Positions 1-10,835 of a DNA stretch of 64,000 nt are shown here, one piece after another. The position numbers and the translations under genes were made by a program. The DNA lies in contig CANNZV010001628.1 in the NCBI GenBank assembly GCA_947561585.1, forward strand, positions 57,855-121,854, in the 5' to 3' direction. Source of the stretch: Caprella mutica. Taxonomy: Eukaryota; Arthropoda; Malacostraca; Amphipoda; Caprellidae. Below the pieces are notes generated by a model. The model was given only the letters and a program-made list of their open reading frames with translations. It had not been told where the DNA came from and searched no databases. Position 1 is the first letter of the stretch. The number at the start of each line of letters is the position of its first letter.

Positions 1-754
1 AGCTAATAAATTTGCCCATGTAATTAAGCATGTCCAAACTCCCATTATAATGGCGAGTTTGTGACAGTTATTTTGAGCCCTTTAATTGCAAATGGTGAGT
101 AATATCTAATTTCCTCCTATGCTATAGCCTATAATGTTATTTTGGAGAGAATTTAAGATGATTTGATCATCTTGGAGTGAAATTTTTTAATTTTTGGAGA
201 AAAAATGGGGAGTTTATGATCCATAATATTTTACTTGGCAGTTTGGAACATATTTGGCTGATCCACCAACATATTCCCCATTTAGCCACCAAAAATTAAT
301 GATAACATAGGAATAAATGGCTAAAAATCAATCGACTTTGCTAGAATATTATTTTCAAAGGAGAAACAATACCACTGACAAGCCTGATAATAAAGCATGT
401 CCAAACTCGCCATTATAAACTTAAAGGCGATTTTGCGACAATTATTTTAAGCCCTTCAATTGCAAATGGTGAGAAATATCTATCTATCTCCTATGCTACA
501 ATATTAGTTTGGAGAGAATTTATGTTAATTTCATCATTTTAGAGAGAAATTTGGTAAATTTTGGAGAGAGCTAGAGAGACACCAGACAGTTTTTTTTTAT
601 AGTAAAAAAAAAAATATTCTCGCAAAGTGGGTGGATTTTTAGCTATTTATTCCTATGTTATCATAAATTTTCAGTGGAAAAATTGGGAAAATGTTTGTGG
701 ATCAGCAAAATTATTGGATATTGTTGATGGATTATTGAATCTTTTTTCAGCTTT
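1..754. repeat. Two direct copies of an old ~355-bp interspersed repeat
   Basis: Two diverged direct copies lie at about 25-280 and 383-600. Each starts near AAGCATGTCCAAACTC, continues through TTGCAAATGGTGAG and ends in a stretch rich in TTTGGAGAGA. The second half resembles the repeats at 42360-43560. No gene is visible. The short open frame at 755-964 lies just downstream in similar sequence; it shows no recognisable domain and I do not call it a gene. Confidence 0.5.
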
Positions 755-1209
755 TTGAAGTCAATGGGATTTTGTGCACCAAATACAGACTGGAAGAGAC
801 AAATGGAGAGTTTATGGGCCATACTATTTTACTTGGCCGACAAGTTGGTGGAAGTTAGCTACCATGAAATAGCTACAGTCTGTGGCACGGTGGCAGTCAG
901 TGACTCCAGTCTGAAAAGTATAGCAGGATTCAATCCAGATCAACCAGAAAATACTTTAGGCTAACTGCTAAGTGCTTATAGATGAATTTTAGAGGTTAGC
1001 TGTAGATTATACAGTTCCCTTTAATAGGGTACACATGCAAGAACACTGAATCAGTTACAAATTGGATCTAAATCACAAAATGAAGCTTGTGGTAGACTTT
1101 ATTTACCAATAATCCAGTCTGAAAAGTATAGCAGGATTTGTGGATTAATTCTATGCCCAAGTTCCTTTTAATTCCTATGTTCCCATGTTAATTTCTGCAC
1201 CCAAATCAC

Positions 1210-1390
1210 AATTTCTGTATAAAAAATTCTGGGTCTGTAGAGACCTTCTTTTCAGACCAGCCAATAATGAATAGCGAAAGTGTGCTGCCCCCTAACTCCC
1301 TGCTGGTTCTTTATATGATCATGAAATGTGCAGTGAATTAACTAGCAGATACAACAAACTATATTACAGCTTCATATTAAAATAAAGGTT
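1210..1390 (+). repeat. Diverged copy of the core module of the MULE-like elements near 56 and 59 kb
   Basis: The run with ATCATGAAATGTGCAG and, shortly after, CAGATACAACAAACTA matches, with mismatches, the interior of the elements at 55930-56601 and 59459-59987 and the fragment at 63296-63390. The tandem C/G-rich ends are absent here, so this is either a decayed copy or an independent occurrence of the module. Confidence 0.45.
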
Positions 1391-1424
1391 GTAAAAAAGA
1401 TCTAAAAGATCCAAAGACTACAAA

Positions 1425-1672
1425 TGAAGAGTTTGGTTCCAAAACGCGATAAATGCCACTTTTGAAAAAAATGAGTTTCCACCTAAATCAATATTGTATT
1501 TCGTCGGTATTGTGGATTTGAATTGTTTATGTTATTATAACCTCAATATGCTATGTGAATGATTGAAACAGAAAATAGTGGTTTTCATCTTTGTACTTTC
1601 TTGGTAAAGAAAACACATTTTAACTCAAATTGATCAAAATGGATTTATAGCGTTTTGGAACCAAACTCTTCA
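1425..1672. mobile_element. MITE, ~248 bp, with >20-bp terminal inverted repeats
   Basis: The left end reads TGAAGAGTTTGGTTCCAAAA and the right end is its exact reverse complement; similarity continues inward for another 15 bases or so with mismatches. There is no coding capacity. A target duplication is not clear. It lies 375 bp upstream of the SNRNP40 start codon, so it could sit in or near its promoter. Confidence 0.7.
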
Positions 1673-2047
1673 AATTGAAATTTCAATTCATTGACGATAT
1701 AGGTACCTATATTCCATTGAAAGATAACAATATTCTTTCAAAAGCTCCGTTTTGGCCTGTTTTGCCTACAATTCGATCTATTACTCTGTTTCAGTGTTGC
1801 GTGTTCTTATTTATGGTAATGAGCCAAGCAAAATAGAGGAGTTCTTGGAGAATACTTTACTAGTTCCTACAGTCTGGTGCCATTTTTTATTTCAATATAG
1901 TTTCAGTCTTTTAGAGTATTAAATTATTAACACTGTCTGTAATGTAATGTCCATTGCTTTTTATAATTTCAGAACTCAAAATCTACACGTAATATTAGTT
2001 AGACAAGTTCAGACTTATTTTGTAAAGTCTAGACTTAAATCATAGAT

Positions 2048-5000
2048 ATGGATAATAAAAGGAAAGCAGACCAGATGGCTGTTGCTCTGCAACCCAAGAG
2101 ACCCAGAACAGAAATTGCAGTTAGAGAAAACTCTAGTTCTTCTGTTGTGCCAACTGTGAGTAGAAATTACAAGTTAACAAAAATTAGTAATGTAAACATA
2201 TCCATATACATTTATCATTTACAAGTTAAAGAAATATTATCAGTTTATTTTTTGAATGTCTCAAGTCACATAGTTTTCATTACTACAATCAAACAATGCA
2301 TATCATGTTATTTGTAGTAGCTATACGGATTTGATTTTCCAGGGACCACCCAGGACCTCAGCGCTTGCAGCCCCCATCATGCAGTTAAGTGGTCACCAGG
2401 GAGACATTCTCTGTGGTAGATTCCATCCTGATGGGGAGTGTGTGGCTACAGCTGGCATGGATAGAATGATATGTGAGTGCAGCTGATGTGACATGTTAGA
2501 ATTTAGCCTTTGGTTGTTATGGTAGATGAGATAAGTTATGAATTATCGGTCAGTTTCACATCTCCTGTCATTTGATAAAAACTACATTATCTATGATAAT
2601 TAATTAATATTTATTATATTTTTTTTTTCCTATATGCCCAAAGATGTGAAACTGACTGATAATTCGTAACTTGCCCTACTTTCAAATGTTCTAACTTTAT
2701 AAGCATTCTATATTATTCATTGGTTGCACTGGTGTAGCAATACAGAACAGTGGAATCTTGTCACTCACAGTAGCTAACAAATTCTTAGGTGGAGAAACTG
2801 AAAATGAACTCTTGCCAATACAATAATAGCTAATGCCTATTTGAAATATATATTTATGAATATATTATAGACTACAAAGCATTCTGTAATTGGTTCATTA
2901 TCTTTGATATTTCTTGATACTTTTTCTAATTAGCCACAAGAAGTTTTAATCTTCAACCGAAGTAGCTAATAGGATTTTTTCCTTCCTTTTCATGCTCTTA
3001 CTCAGTAAATACAATTCTGAATCTGAACATTGCTTATGCATGTGAATCTCCACTGTAAACTGAATTCATATGTACAATCACTACAATGATGTAGCTTGCT
3101 AAACAAATTAACATTAAATAGTATTTGAGGTTGTAATTTTTCCTAATAAAAGGTTTCTACAAGCATTTTCTTCTCAAACATAATATTGCACTAATATTAT
3201 TATTATTACTTAACAGCTGACTATAGCTGTAATATTGAAATGACAGCAGTGAACTCTAATTTACAGTTAAAAAAAGAACTATAGCTAGCTATAGAATCAT
3301 AGCTGGTTCAAAACGGTCTTCTATTCACTCAAACTTGGCAGAAAATAAGCACCTCCTATAAGTTCTATGCAATATCACATATCATTGATAGAACTTTATA
3401 TGCCACCTATTCTATACAATATTAAATTTAGATGTTTGTATATTTGTCCAAGAATTAAAAACTAAGGACGAGTATGAAAGTGTTAACTATATTTTATAGA
3501 TAGTTAGTTACAATATTTCTAATTACTGTAGCTACCAAACCAGTAATTTAGAAACATTTTGCCTAGAACATTGAATCCTCACATTAATCTTTTCTTTCCC
3601 TAATCACCCAGTGTTTTGGAATGTGTACGGAGACTGTGAGAACTTTGGCATGCTGAAGGGGCACACTAACGCCATTTCTGAAATATGTTTCAATGCTGAC
3701 GGCTCAATCCTCTACTCGGCTTCAGCCGATAAAATGATCATGAGTTGGGACCTGACTACTGGGGAAAAACTTAAAAAATTCAAAGGTGAGTTAACTAACT
3801 AATTCAAGAGTAGGGTGTTATAGTTGCTTTTCACTGCATTTCCTCTGGTAGCTAAAAATTTTATGAAAGAGCTTGTGTAGATATTCTTGAATTTTGTTTG
3901 ACTACTTTGAGGCATCTGATAGAAACTGCTAGCTAAATTAGTTACAGATGATAATCATGGTAAATATTATTTTCAGGACACACCAGTTTTGTGAACAGTG
4001 TAAACACAGCACGTAGAGGACCACCACTCATAGTCACTGGTAGTGATGACTGCTCCATTATTGTGTGGGACCAAAGGAGAAAAAGACCTGCCAATACGCT
4101 CACCAACTCTCTACAGGTAGCTAGATACTCTAACGAATGGGGTCCACAGAAATTTAAATATTTGGTTAACTTAATTATGTGATCTTAATATTAATATCCA
4201 TCTGCCTAATATTATTATTAACTAAGTTTCGTTGCAGGTTACAAGCGTCACTTTCAATGACACAGCTGAGCAAGTTATTACTGGTGGAATTGATAATGAA
4301 ATAAAGGTGAGATAGTTATTCATTCTTTAGCTAATTATCACTTGGTAAGGTAAATCATTATTTATTATTAGCTTACTTTAGCTTGTTTACTTTAAATGCA
4401 GTTTTAAGTTGTCATTTCTTCATTCTATATAACTTCATTGATATTAGAGTTCATTTTCATAGGGGTTTAGTATTGTTTTATGAAGAACAAAATTTAATTG
4501 TGTTTGAGTGAAACATATACAAATGCTGTAAGTTAATTTTTGATGCTATTTTTTTTGGGGGAAAAAAGAATAATAGATGTATTAACATTTTCTTTTTTTT
4601 TAAATTTCGCATCAAAATGTAGCAGTAGAATAGTTTCAATGGTTCTATATGTGTTTGAATCTATGGATAAAAAGAAACCCTAGACTGAAGAACGTTTCGA
4701 TAGTCATAGCTGTCATTTTCAAATCTGTCATCTGTAACATAAAAATAGAGTAAGATTTATCAATAAATCTTACTCTATTTTTTCTATTAATCGAAACGTT
4801 CTGATATTAATATATTTACTCTTCAGCACTAATGTTACTTCTTATCCTTAAACTTCGAAGCAGGTTTCCTTCTAACTTTATAGACATTTTAATTTTGTTT
4901 CAGGTTTGGGATTTACGTAAGAATGCCCCCGTCTACAAGATGAGGGGTCACAATGACACAGTCACGGGTCTGTCCCTCTCCCCTGATGGGTCTTACGTCC

Positions 5001-6604
5001 TCTCTAACGCTATGGACAACACCGTCAGGATTTGGGATGTGAGGCCTTTTGCCCCGCAGGAGAGATGCGTCAAAATATTCCAGGGACACCAGCACAACTT
5101 CGAGCAGGTAAGAAGCCGTAACTTGGTAATTTACCTACACACAGTAAAAAATATATAATTAAATTGAAAATTCTTCTACATTTTGATGTGGTCATTTCAT
5201 CAAAACAGTTACTTTTTTCTTTGAGAATATAGCTAAATTGATACAATTGTCAGTCAATTGTGTAGCTCATCTATTAGGGATTGGACGAAGTATCGGTATA
5301 AGCTATTCTTCTGGAATCGGTACTCAGTTTCGGCAAAAAAAGTGCCGATACCACTAATAGCTATTTAAAAAAATATATAGTAGCTATCGCTTATTTATCA
5401 ATTAATATGAAAAATTACAAATTAAATTAATGGAACAATGATTTCAGAATTCCAAAATTATTAGCTAATCTCATTTAAATAATCAAAGTATTAGTAACAG
5501 CAGGGTATCAGTATCCGTGAAAATCAAGGTATCAGTTTGATATTGGTGAAAAAAAATAGGTATCTGTATCTGAAAATTTGGTAAAGTTCCATCCCTATTA
5601 TTTATAGCTATCTCATTCTCATTATTTATATCTCATTCTCATTATTTATATCTCATTCTCATTATTTATATCTCATTCTCATTATTTATATCTCATTCTC
5701 ATTATTTATATCTCATTCTCATTATTTATATCTCATTCTCATTATTTATATCTCATTCTCATTATTTATATCTCATTCTCATTATTTATATCTCATTCTC
5801 ATTATTTATATCTCATTCTCATTATTTATATCTCATTCTCATTATTTATATCTCATTCTCATTATTTATATCTCATTCTCATTATTTATATCTCATTCTC
5901 ATTATTTATATCTCATTCTCATTATTTATATCTCGTTCTCCTTTTTGCTGTAATTTTGTTGACTTAGGAACTTTTTGAATAATTGATAGCTACTAATCTA
6001 TTCCTATATTTCATTACACAATGAAAAGAATGTCTCGTTTCTATCACGGAAGTTCTTTGCAAACACTTTGTATATATGAATTCTCAACTAACTGCAAGTG
6101 TTTGTTGTTCCGCAGTCGTTACTTCGCTGCAGTTGGTCTCATGATGGCCGTAGAATTAGCGCTGGCTCCAGTGACAGACACGTACACATATGGGACACAA
6201 CCAGCAGACAACTCCTCTACAAACTACCTGGCCACAATGGATCTGTCAATGAGGTTGCTTTCCACCCTAAGGAACCTATTAGTGAGTGAATATTAGCCTG
6301 TAGTGAGTAAGGAACCTATTAGTGAGTGAATATTAGCCTTTAGTGAGTTAGGAACCTATTAGTGAGTGAATATTAGCCTGTTTATGAGTTAGGAACCTAT
6401 TAGTGAGTGAATATTAGCCTGTAGTGAGTTAAAGTATCTAGATAATCTTTCTCTGATTTTGAATAGCCCTTTAATGTTGCATTTTAAATATTTTTCTCTA
6501 GCCAATAATAAATAAGTTTCTTGTTAATTGATCACTCTCTTTCTTCCTCCACAGTTATGTCAGTCTCTAACGACAAGCAAATTTACCTGGGTGAGATCGA
6601 ATAA
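2048..6604 (+). CDS. SNRNP40: U5 snRNP 40-kDa WD40 protein, eight coding exons
   Basis: Coding exons: 2048-2155, 2343-2472, 3612-3785, 3977-4116, 4238-4306, 4904-5107, 6116-6281, 6555-6604. All introns are GT-AG and the phases join into one 346-aa frame; the human protein is about 357 aa. After a basic N-terminus come seven WD40 blades with the usual GH...WD spacing; recognisable stretches include LKGHTNAIS, KGHTSFVNS, GGIDNEIKVWDLR, SNAMDNTVRIWDVRPFAP, RCVKIFQGH and LYKLPGHNGSVNEVAFHP. The family is a stable component of the U5 snRNP and the U4/U6.U5 tri-snRNP in the nucleus, where the propeller acts as a scaffold in pre-mRNA splicing. Start choice: the ATG at 2048 opens the exon whose basic, Ala/Ser-rich N-terminus leads in phase into the first blade. 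An AATAAA overlaps the stop codon. TE insertions are confined to introns. The identification is firm; UTR limits and any upstream non-coding exon were not determined. Confidence 0.96.
2522..2680. mobile_element. MITE in intron 2 of SNRNP40
   Basis: A ~159-bp palindromic element. The left arm contains GAATTATCGGTCAGTTTCAC; the right arm is its reverse complement with one mismatch in that stretch, and pairing extends outward through AAGTTAYGAATTATC. The AT-rich centre has no ORF. Confidence 0.7.
2681..3611 (+). other. Remainder of SNRNP40 intron 2
   Basis: AT-rich intronic sequence with many TAGCTA words. No ORF, RNA gene or clear repeat boundary seen. It ends in a normal acceptor at 3610-3611. 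Confidence 0.6.
4689..4802. mobile_element. Small foldback/MITE in intron 5 of SNRNP40
   Basis: Outer arms AGAACGTTTCGAT and ATCGAAACGTTCT (the latter interrupted by AT-rich bases) flank an almost perfect inner palindrome at 4741-4782, where AAAAATAGAGTAAGATTTAT meets its reverse complement. It could form a strong hairpin in the pre-mRNA, about 100 bp before the next acceptor. Confidence 0.65.
5611..5940. repeat. 20-bp minisatellite in intron 6 of SNRNP40
   Basis: About 16.5 copies of TCTCATTCTCATTATTTATA, almost identical; one C-to-G-type change appears in the last unit (TCTCGTTCTC). The array is pyrimidine-rich on the transcribed strand and ends 175 bp before the exon 7 acceptor. It has no spacers and no coding role. 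Such homogeneity suggests recent expansion and likely length polymorphism. Confidence 0.95.
6268..6430 (+). repeat. Four tandem copies of the SNRNP40 exon 7 / intron 7 junction
   Basis: A 40-41-bp unit starting GGAACCTATTAGTGAGTGAA begins at 6271, 6311, 6351 and 6392. It contains the last coding bases of exon 7 and the GTGAGT donor, so four near-identical donors follow each other (6282, 6322, 6362, 6403). Only the first keeps the reading frame without a stop: in each unit the unspliced frame reads ATT AGT GAG TGA. Confidence 0.9.
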
Positions 6605-7599
6605 AGTCTCTGCTGCAATATCTACAACTACACAAATCAGCCCTACAAACTCCTCTGAAAACTGGCGTTATTTTTTTCTGTGTCTAACCTCGAAAGAAAA
6701 TTAGCACACTTCAATGTTTTTATTTATAAACCTCCAACTAAATGTTATTTTAGGAGTAATTAAGTAGGCTTTGTATACCATATCTTAGATTTGAATTAGT
6801 AGGAATCATTATCACTTCTTCATTTTCCTCTTCCATCTGTGAGTGCAGTTATCTGTGCTTGTGTCCCTTTCCGTCACATTCCTTGGTAAGTGACTGCATT
6901 CACGGAGTAGCTTTTCTGCATCCATGAAATCTATCATCAAATGATGGAAGGTAACTTGGTTGTACCTCTACTTGAAATTTCCTTTTAACACAAATTTTCA
7001 ATTAAAGACAAGTAGAGTAAAACCTTTACAGAAGAAAAGACTTTTTTTGTTATGGTCTATTATTAAAGGCCTAAAATTCATAACTTGTAATAAATTAAAT
7101 TAGGTTGTAATAAATATCAATATCTGAAAGGAATCCTATGTGCATATTATTAAACCTTTTATTATCAGTTATTTATTATCTGAACACTGAAATATTTCTT
7201 CTCTTTACACAAAACTGAATCTTCTAAAATATCCCAATTTAATATCTGTGACGATTTTCAGACACTATCTGTATCATTGTGTTACTCGTTTTAGGCATCA
7301 CTATGTTCCCACCGGTGACTGTTTCTTTCGCCGAAAATTTTGAGAACACAATTCGTTATAAATATAGAGAGAGATGTAGTCCAATAATTTGCGGCAAGAA
7401 TTATTCTTTATGCTTTTAATGTTAAATCATATGTTTTTAAAATAAAACATATTCTCAAAAGGAAAATTATATTTTTATCTATTGAAATATTCCAAACGTC
7501 TGCAAATGGAACACAGACGCAATTTTGATTGTTTATATGTAAAAGACGGCCGTTGTGACAGTGGGGGCAGCACACAGACCATTGCGCTAGGTCCAGCGA
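6605..7599 (+). other. SNRNP40 3' flank with fragment of a dispersed repeat
   Basis: No further coding sequence. At about 6800-6940 there is a copy of the repeat also present at 13690-13975 (opposite orientation) and 34715-35030; the shared piece includes TTCATTTTCCTCTTCCATCT and AGTAGCTTTTCTGCATCCAT. Several AATAAA/ATTAAA words occur, so the poly(A) site is undecided. Confidence 0.5.
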
Positions 7600-7639
7600 A
7601 GTCAAGTGAGACAGATGGCCACTTGTGAAAGATCCAAGA

Positions 7640-9790
7640 GTTTTCCGGTGCTAAGTCCAGCCTGCATCGTCATTGTTGTTTGTGAAGGAGAGTGGTGTAG
7701 AGGTGTGTGGAAACGGAGGGAGTGGTGTAGAGGTGTCTGTAGTGTGAGGGAGTGGTGTTCTGTGTGCATGGTGTCCTCCTCTCAGTTTGCATGTAGTGTA
7801 GTGGATGAGTGGGGTCTAGTGTAGAAATGTAAAAGTGTGTGCCCCTCATGGTGTGTGGGTGTTGTTTGTGTAGGTACATCCGGTGGCAATACGGAGTAGT
7901 GTTTTTTGGAGTCTCTGTAAGTGGCTGTTGGAGATGACAGGTGACCAAACTGTGTGGGCGTAAGTGAGGATGGGTCTTATGACTGTTTGTAGAGTGTTGT
8001 TATATCTTCCTTGGAGTGGCCGTAATTAATGTGAGTGAGGGCGCGCAGGACGTTCAGTCTTAGTTTGGCTCTATTGTTTATGTCAGTTATGTGAGGTTTG
8101 AACGTCATGTCCGATGATTTTTGGCGTGTTGTTGAGTGTCCTGTTTAGAAGGGTTCTGTATTCAAAGGTGTAACTAAGGCGACAGAAGATTGGTCTGGGG
8201 AGACCTTAATCTGTTTGTTTCTAGCCAGTCTTTAGTGAGTGGATGTATGTTATGTTTGTAGATTGTTGGCAGGGGTTTCGTGTTTGGGATATTATGAGTC
8301 TAGGAGATGCTGGTGACATCAGTTGCGTAAGAGTGTGTACCGAGTTGCGTGTTTGCGTAAGGAGGTCGTGAAGATTAAAGCTGAAGAGTGTAGGTGAGAG
8401 TTCGAAGCCCTGCGGGACCCCGTCCGTGTAGTACCGTGTTCTGGAGGATTTGTAGTTGTACAGAGTTTGTAATAATGATGGGACCCAAAACAATCTTTGA
8501 TAACTTGAAATAATCCTTGGATTTTGAAAAACTAAACAACTATAGAATCCTGAAAACATCGCGTTTTACATAATGAAACATATTCGATGATACGGGTATG
8601 AGATAAAAATTCAGCGGCAAATGAAAATTGGATGCTGCACGAAGGTGCAGCCTTCGTGCAATTCATCCAGCCTTTGTCCAGTTGCGTACTGTGAGTGGGG
8701 TTTACAGAAGCATGCAGAAAACTTTAATTTTATTCAGAGCTTAATCATGTCAGACAAAGCTTATTTCGGACTAAATGAGTGTGTCAATAAACGTAAAGAC
8801 AGTTTTTGGGGAACTGAAACCCCGAAGGTGATCAGAAAAAAGTTGTTCCATTCAGGAGAGTCTCAGTGTGGTTTGGAATAAAGAGAATAAGATGATCAGT
8901 CCCAATATCTTGAGGATGGCAATGACCAAACAGTTAAAATGAATGGGGAACGATATCATGACATGATAACCGACTTTTTGATTCCGAAAGCGAATTGAAT
9001 GAATTTGACTAATCTAATTAAAAATACCCCTATAACAACATTGAAATCCTGCGTCAGAAGTTACCGGGAAGATTGATCTCAAGATCTGGCGCCGTAGATT
9101 GGCCAGCAAGATCTCCAGATCTTTCCGCACTAGATTATTTCTTATGGAGATATTTCAAAAAAAAAGAGTCTACCTTAACAAGCCAATAAACATCCCTCAA
9201 TTGAAGGCACATAGTGAAACAGAAATTATATCAAATAGACATGAAATACTGATCAGAGACATGAACAACCTCCGTTATCGTGCCGAAACTTGAGTGCGGT
9301 CAGGAAGGCAGGATTTAAAAGAAATCATTTAAGATGTAGTTGTGTAAAAACGCGATGTTTAATTTTTAAAAATACATGCATTATTTTAAAAGTTATTAAA
9401 TATTATTTTGGGTCCCATCGTTATTACAAACCCTTTATAATGTTTGTTTTATCAATAAGTTGGTGTCTTGGTACCGTATCAAAGGCTTTACTTATGTCTA
9501 TGGAAGCTATAATGATCCATTATTCCTATACGCAGGTTTCTTGGAGAGCAAGGCTTCGATTGTTGTCTGTGAGAGGTGGATGAGAAGAATAGAAGTGGGG
9601 TGTTGGGATATGAAGCTGTGTTGAGAAGGGGAACGTGGGATTGTGGTGATGTGTTGTTTAGAACTAGCCTCTCTAGTACTCAAGGTCTGCATGAGGCTAG
9701 TTCTGTGGGGGTTTGTTGGGCTTCAGGAACGGGATGATTTTGGCATGTTTCCACTTTCCATGTGTTAAGTTTACAGGTATATCATAGCTA
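7640..9790 (-). pseudogene. Jockey/R1-like LINE reverse transcriptase remnant, interrupted by a mariner element
   Basis: Read on the minus strand from 9790 down, broken frames show the reverse-transcriptase order of Jockey/I/R1-type LINEs: a start like KWKHAKIIPFLKPNKPPQ (about 9720-9770), the motif A block IDISKAFDTVPRHQL (9450-9520), then after an insertion the motif B block DGVPQGFELSPTLF (8390-8430), and further down the thumb-like stretch KLRLNVLRALTHINYGHSKED near 8000. The YXDD-containing part and surrounding region are decayed. The usual order and spacing are kept except for a Tc1/mariner copy at 8460-9440 and a short deletion beside it. There are many stops and frameshifts, so it is inactive. 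The 5' ORF and endonuclease were not found. Confidence 0.85.
8460..9440 (+). mobile_element. Degenerate Tc1/mariner-superfamily transposon nested in the LINE
   Basis: Terminal inverted repeats of about 40 bp: the left end runs GTTTGTAATAATGATGGGAC and on into CCAAAA, and the right end is its reverse complement with few mismatches, next to TA. The + strand frames at 8621-8881 and 9060-9340 carry transposase pieces: MSDKAYFGLNECVNKRKDSFW (compare SDEAHFHLxGYVNKQN in the family) and, after a gap, DWPARSPDLSALDYFLWRYF, the block with the third catalytic acidic residue region. Frameshifts and stops make it inactive. It entered after the LINE, since the LINE reading resumes on both sides. Confidence 0.85.
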
Positions 9791-9889
9791 GTGGCCCTAG
9801 ATGTTCGTTACCTTTGCAAATTTGCGGAAGGTTATATTTTACACGACATTTATTTATTTATCATCTTGTTATTCGCATAACTGAAAATT

Positions 9890-10325
9890 TGTTCAACCAA
9901 ATTGCCTGAAATTTGATGACACGATTGGTCAATGGCCAGTGACCTTCTGGTAGTACTTTGTGAGCGACCCGGTCAAAGGTCAAGGTCATTATAACTCAAA
10001 AAGTATTGAACCATATTGCATGAAACTTGGTGGGATGATTGGTCAATAAACAGGAACCATTTGTTAGATTTTGTGAATGATCGGGTCAAAGGACAACGTC
10101 ATTTATAACTCAAAAAGTATTCTACCAAGTTGTCTGAAATTTTATTGGACGGTTGGTCAATGTACATGAACCATCTGGTAGAATTTTAGGAAAGATCTGA
10201 TCAAAGGTCAAGGTCATTTGTAACTCAAAAATTATTAAACCATATTGTATGAAACTTTGTGGGACGATTGGTCATTATTCAGTAACCAGTTTAATATATT
10301 TTGGGAGAGAACGGGTCACAGCGAC
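9890..10325. repeat. ~114-bp tandem repeat carrying nuclear-receptor-like half sites
   Basis: Four diverged units (ATAACTCAAAAAGTATT ... GGTCAAAGGTCAAGGTCATT) with repeat phase points at about 9971, 10084, 10199 and 10313. Units 1 and 3 keep TCAAGGTCA (9980-9988, 10208-10216), the consensus of FTZ-F1/SF-1-type monomer sites. The left flank (about 9800-9890) matches the reverse complement of the X-family centre at 31330-31440. Similar AAGGTCA-rich satellites are widespread in invertebrates, so the match may be fortuitous. Confidence 0.75.
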
Positions 10326-10472
10326 GGCGAAGGAATGCGCCCTACAGAGTGAACATAATTTAGTTAGATATGCCATCAGGACCTGTGGAGGATGTGTTCT
10401 TGTAAACCCAGATGGCCTCGGTAAGATGGTAACCAATGACGAGGTGAAGGGAGGTGCGAGGAGCTTCTGAGT

Positions 10473-10835
10473 TCATGTTATCTGAAGTCTTCCAATAGCA
10501 AATAGAAAGTTGGGTAGTTTGTTGAATTGATGATTGTTGAAAATCGAGTGTAGGTTGGTGAAGATTTCATCTAAAGTGTGTCGCCTTTGCAAGTTGTAGG
10601 AGTGGCAATCCTCTATCATGTGATTTCGTGTCTCACTGTAGAGGCCACACAAGACACAAATATCCATCGCCTTCCTTATGGTGGAGAGGAGATAACGGCC
10701 AAGGTTACCATTTCCCGATATGACCTGGAGTATTAGCCGCAGTTTCGTGCGAGGAAGGGATATCAGTTTGTTTACTCCTTTTTTCTTTAATGAATTGACA
10801 AAATGATTAAAGAAATAGTTAAAAAATATTAGCAT
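10473..10835 (-). pseudogene. C-terminal segment of a LINE ORF2 with zinc knuckle
   Basis: A minus-strand frame of about 120 aa contains KLRLILQVISGNGNLGRYL followed by CVLCGLYSETRNHMIEDC, a CxxC-x(9)-H-x(4)-C cluster. This order (RNase-H-distal region, then C-terminal CCHC) is typical of the ORF2 end of Jockey/R1-clade LINEs. It lies upstream, in minus-strand sense, of the reverse transcriptase remnant at 7640-9790, so it is a separate insertion. It ends with a stop at 10473. Confidence 0.65.

Noticed and set aside
4913..5095. Minus-strand ORF across SNRNP40 exon 6
   Set aside because: It is the antisense shadow of a conserved WD40 exon with confirmed splice phases.
5611..5940. CRISPR-like array
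   Set aside because: Units are contiguous with no unique spacers and the context is a eukaryotic intron; it is a minisatellite. The same holds for 45003-45529 and 53119-53471.
7606..7824. Overlapping ORFs on both strands at 7606-7948
   Set aside because: They lie in the low-complexity GTG/CAC-rich tail of the LINE remnant and are explained by its composition.
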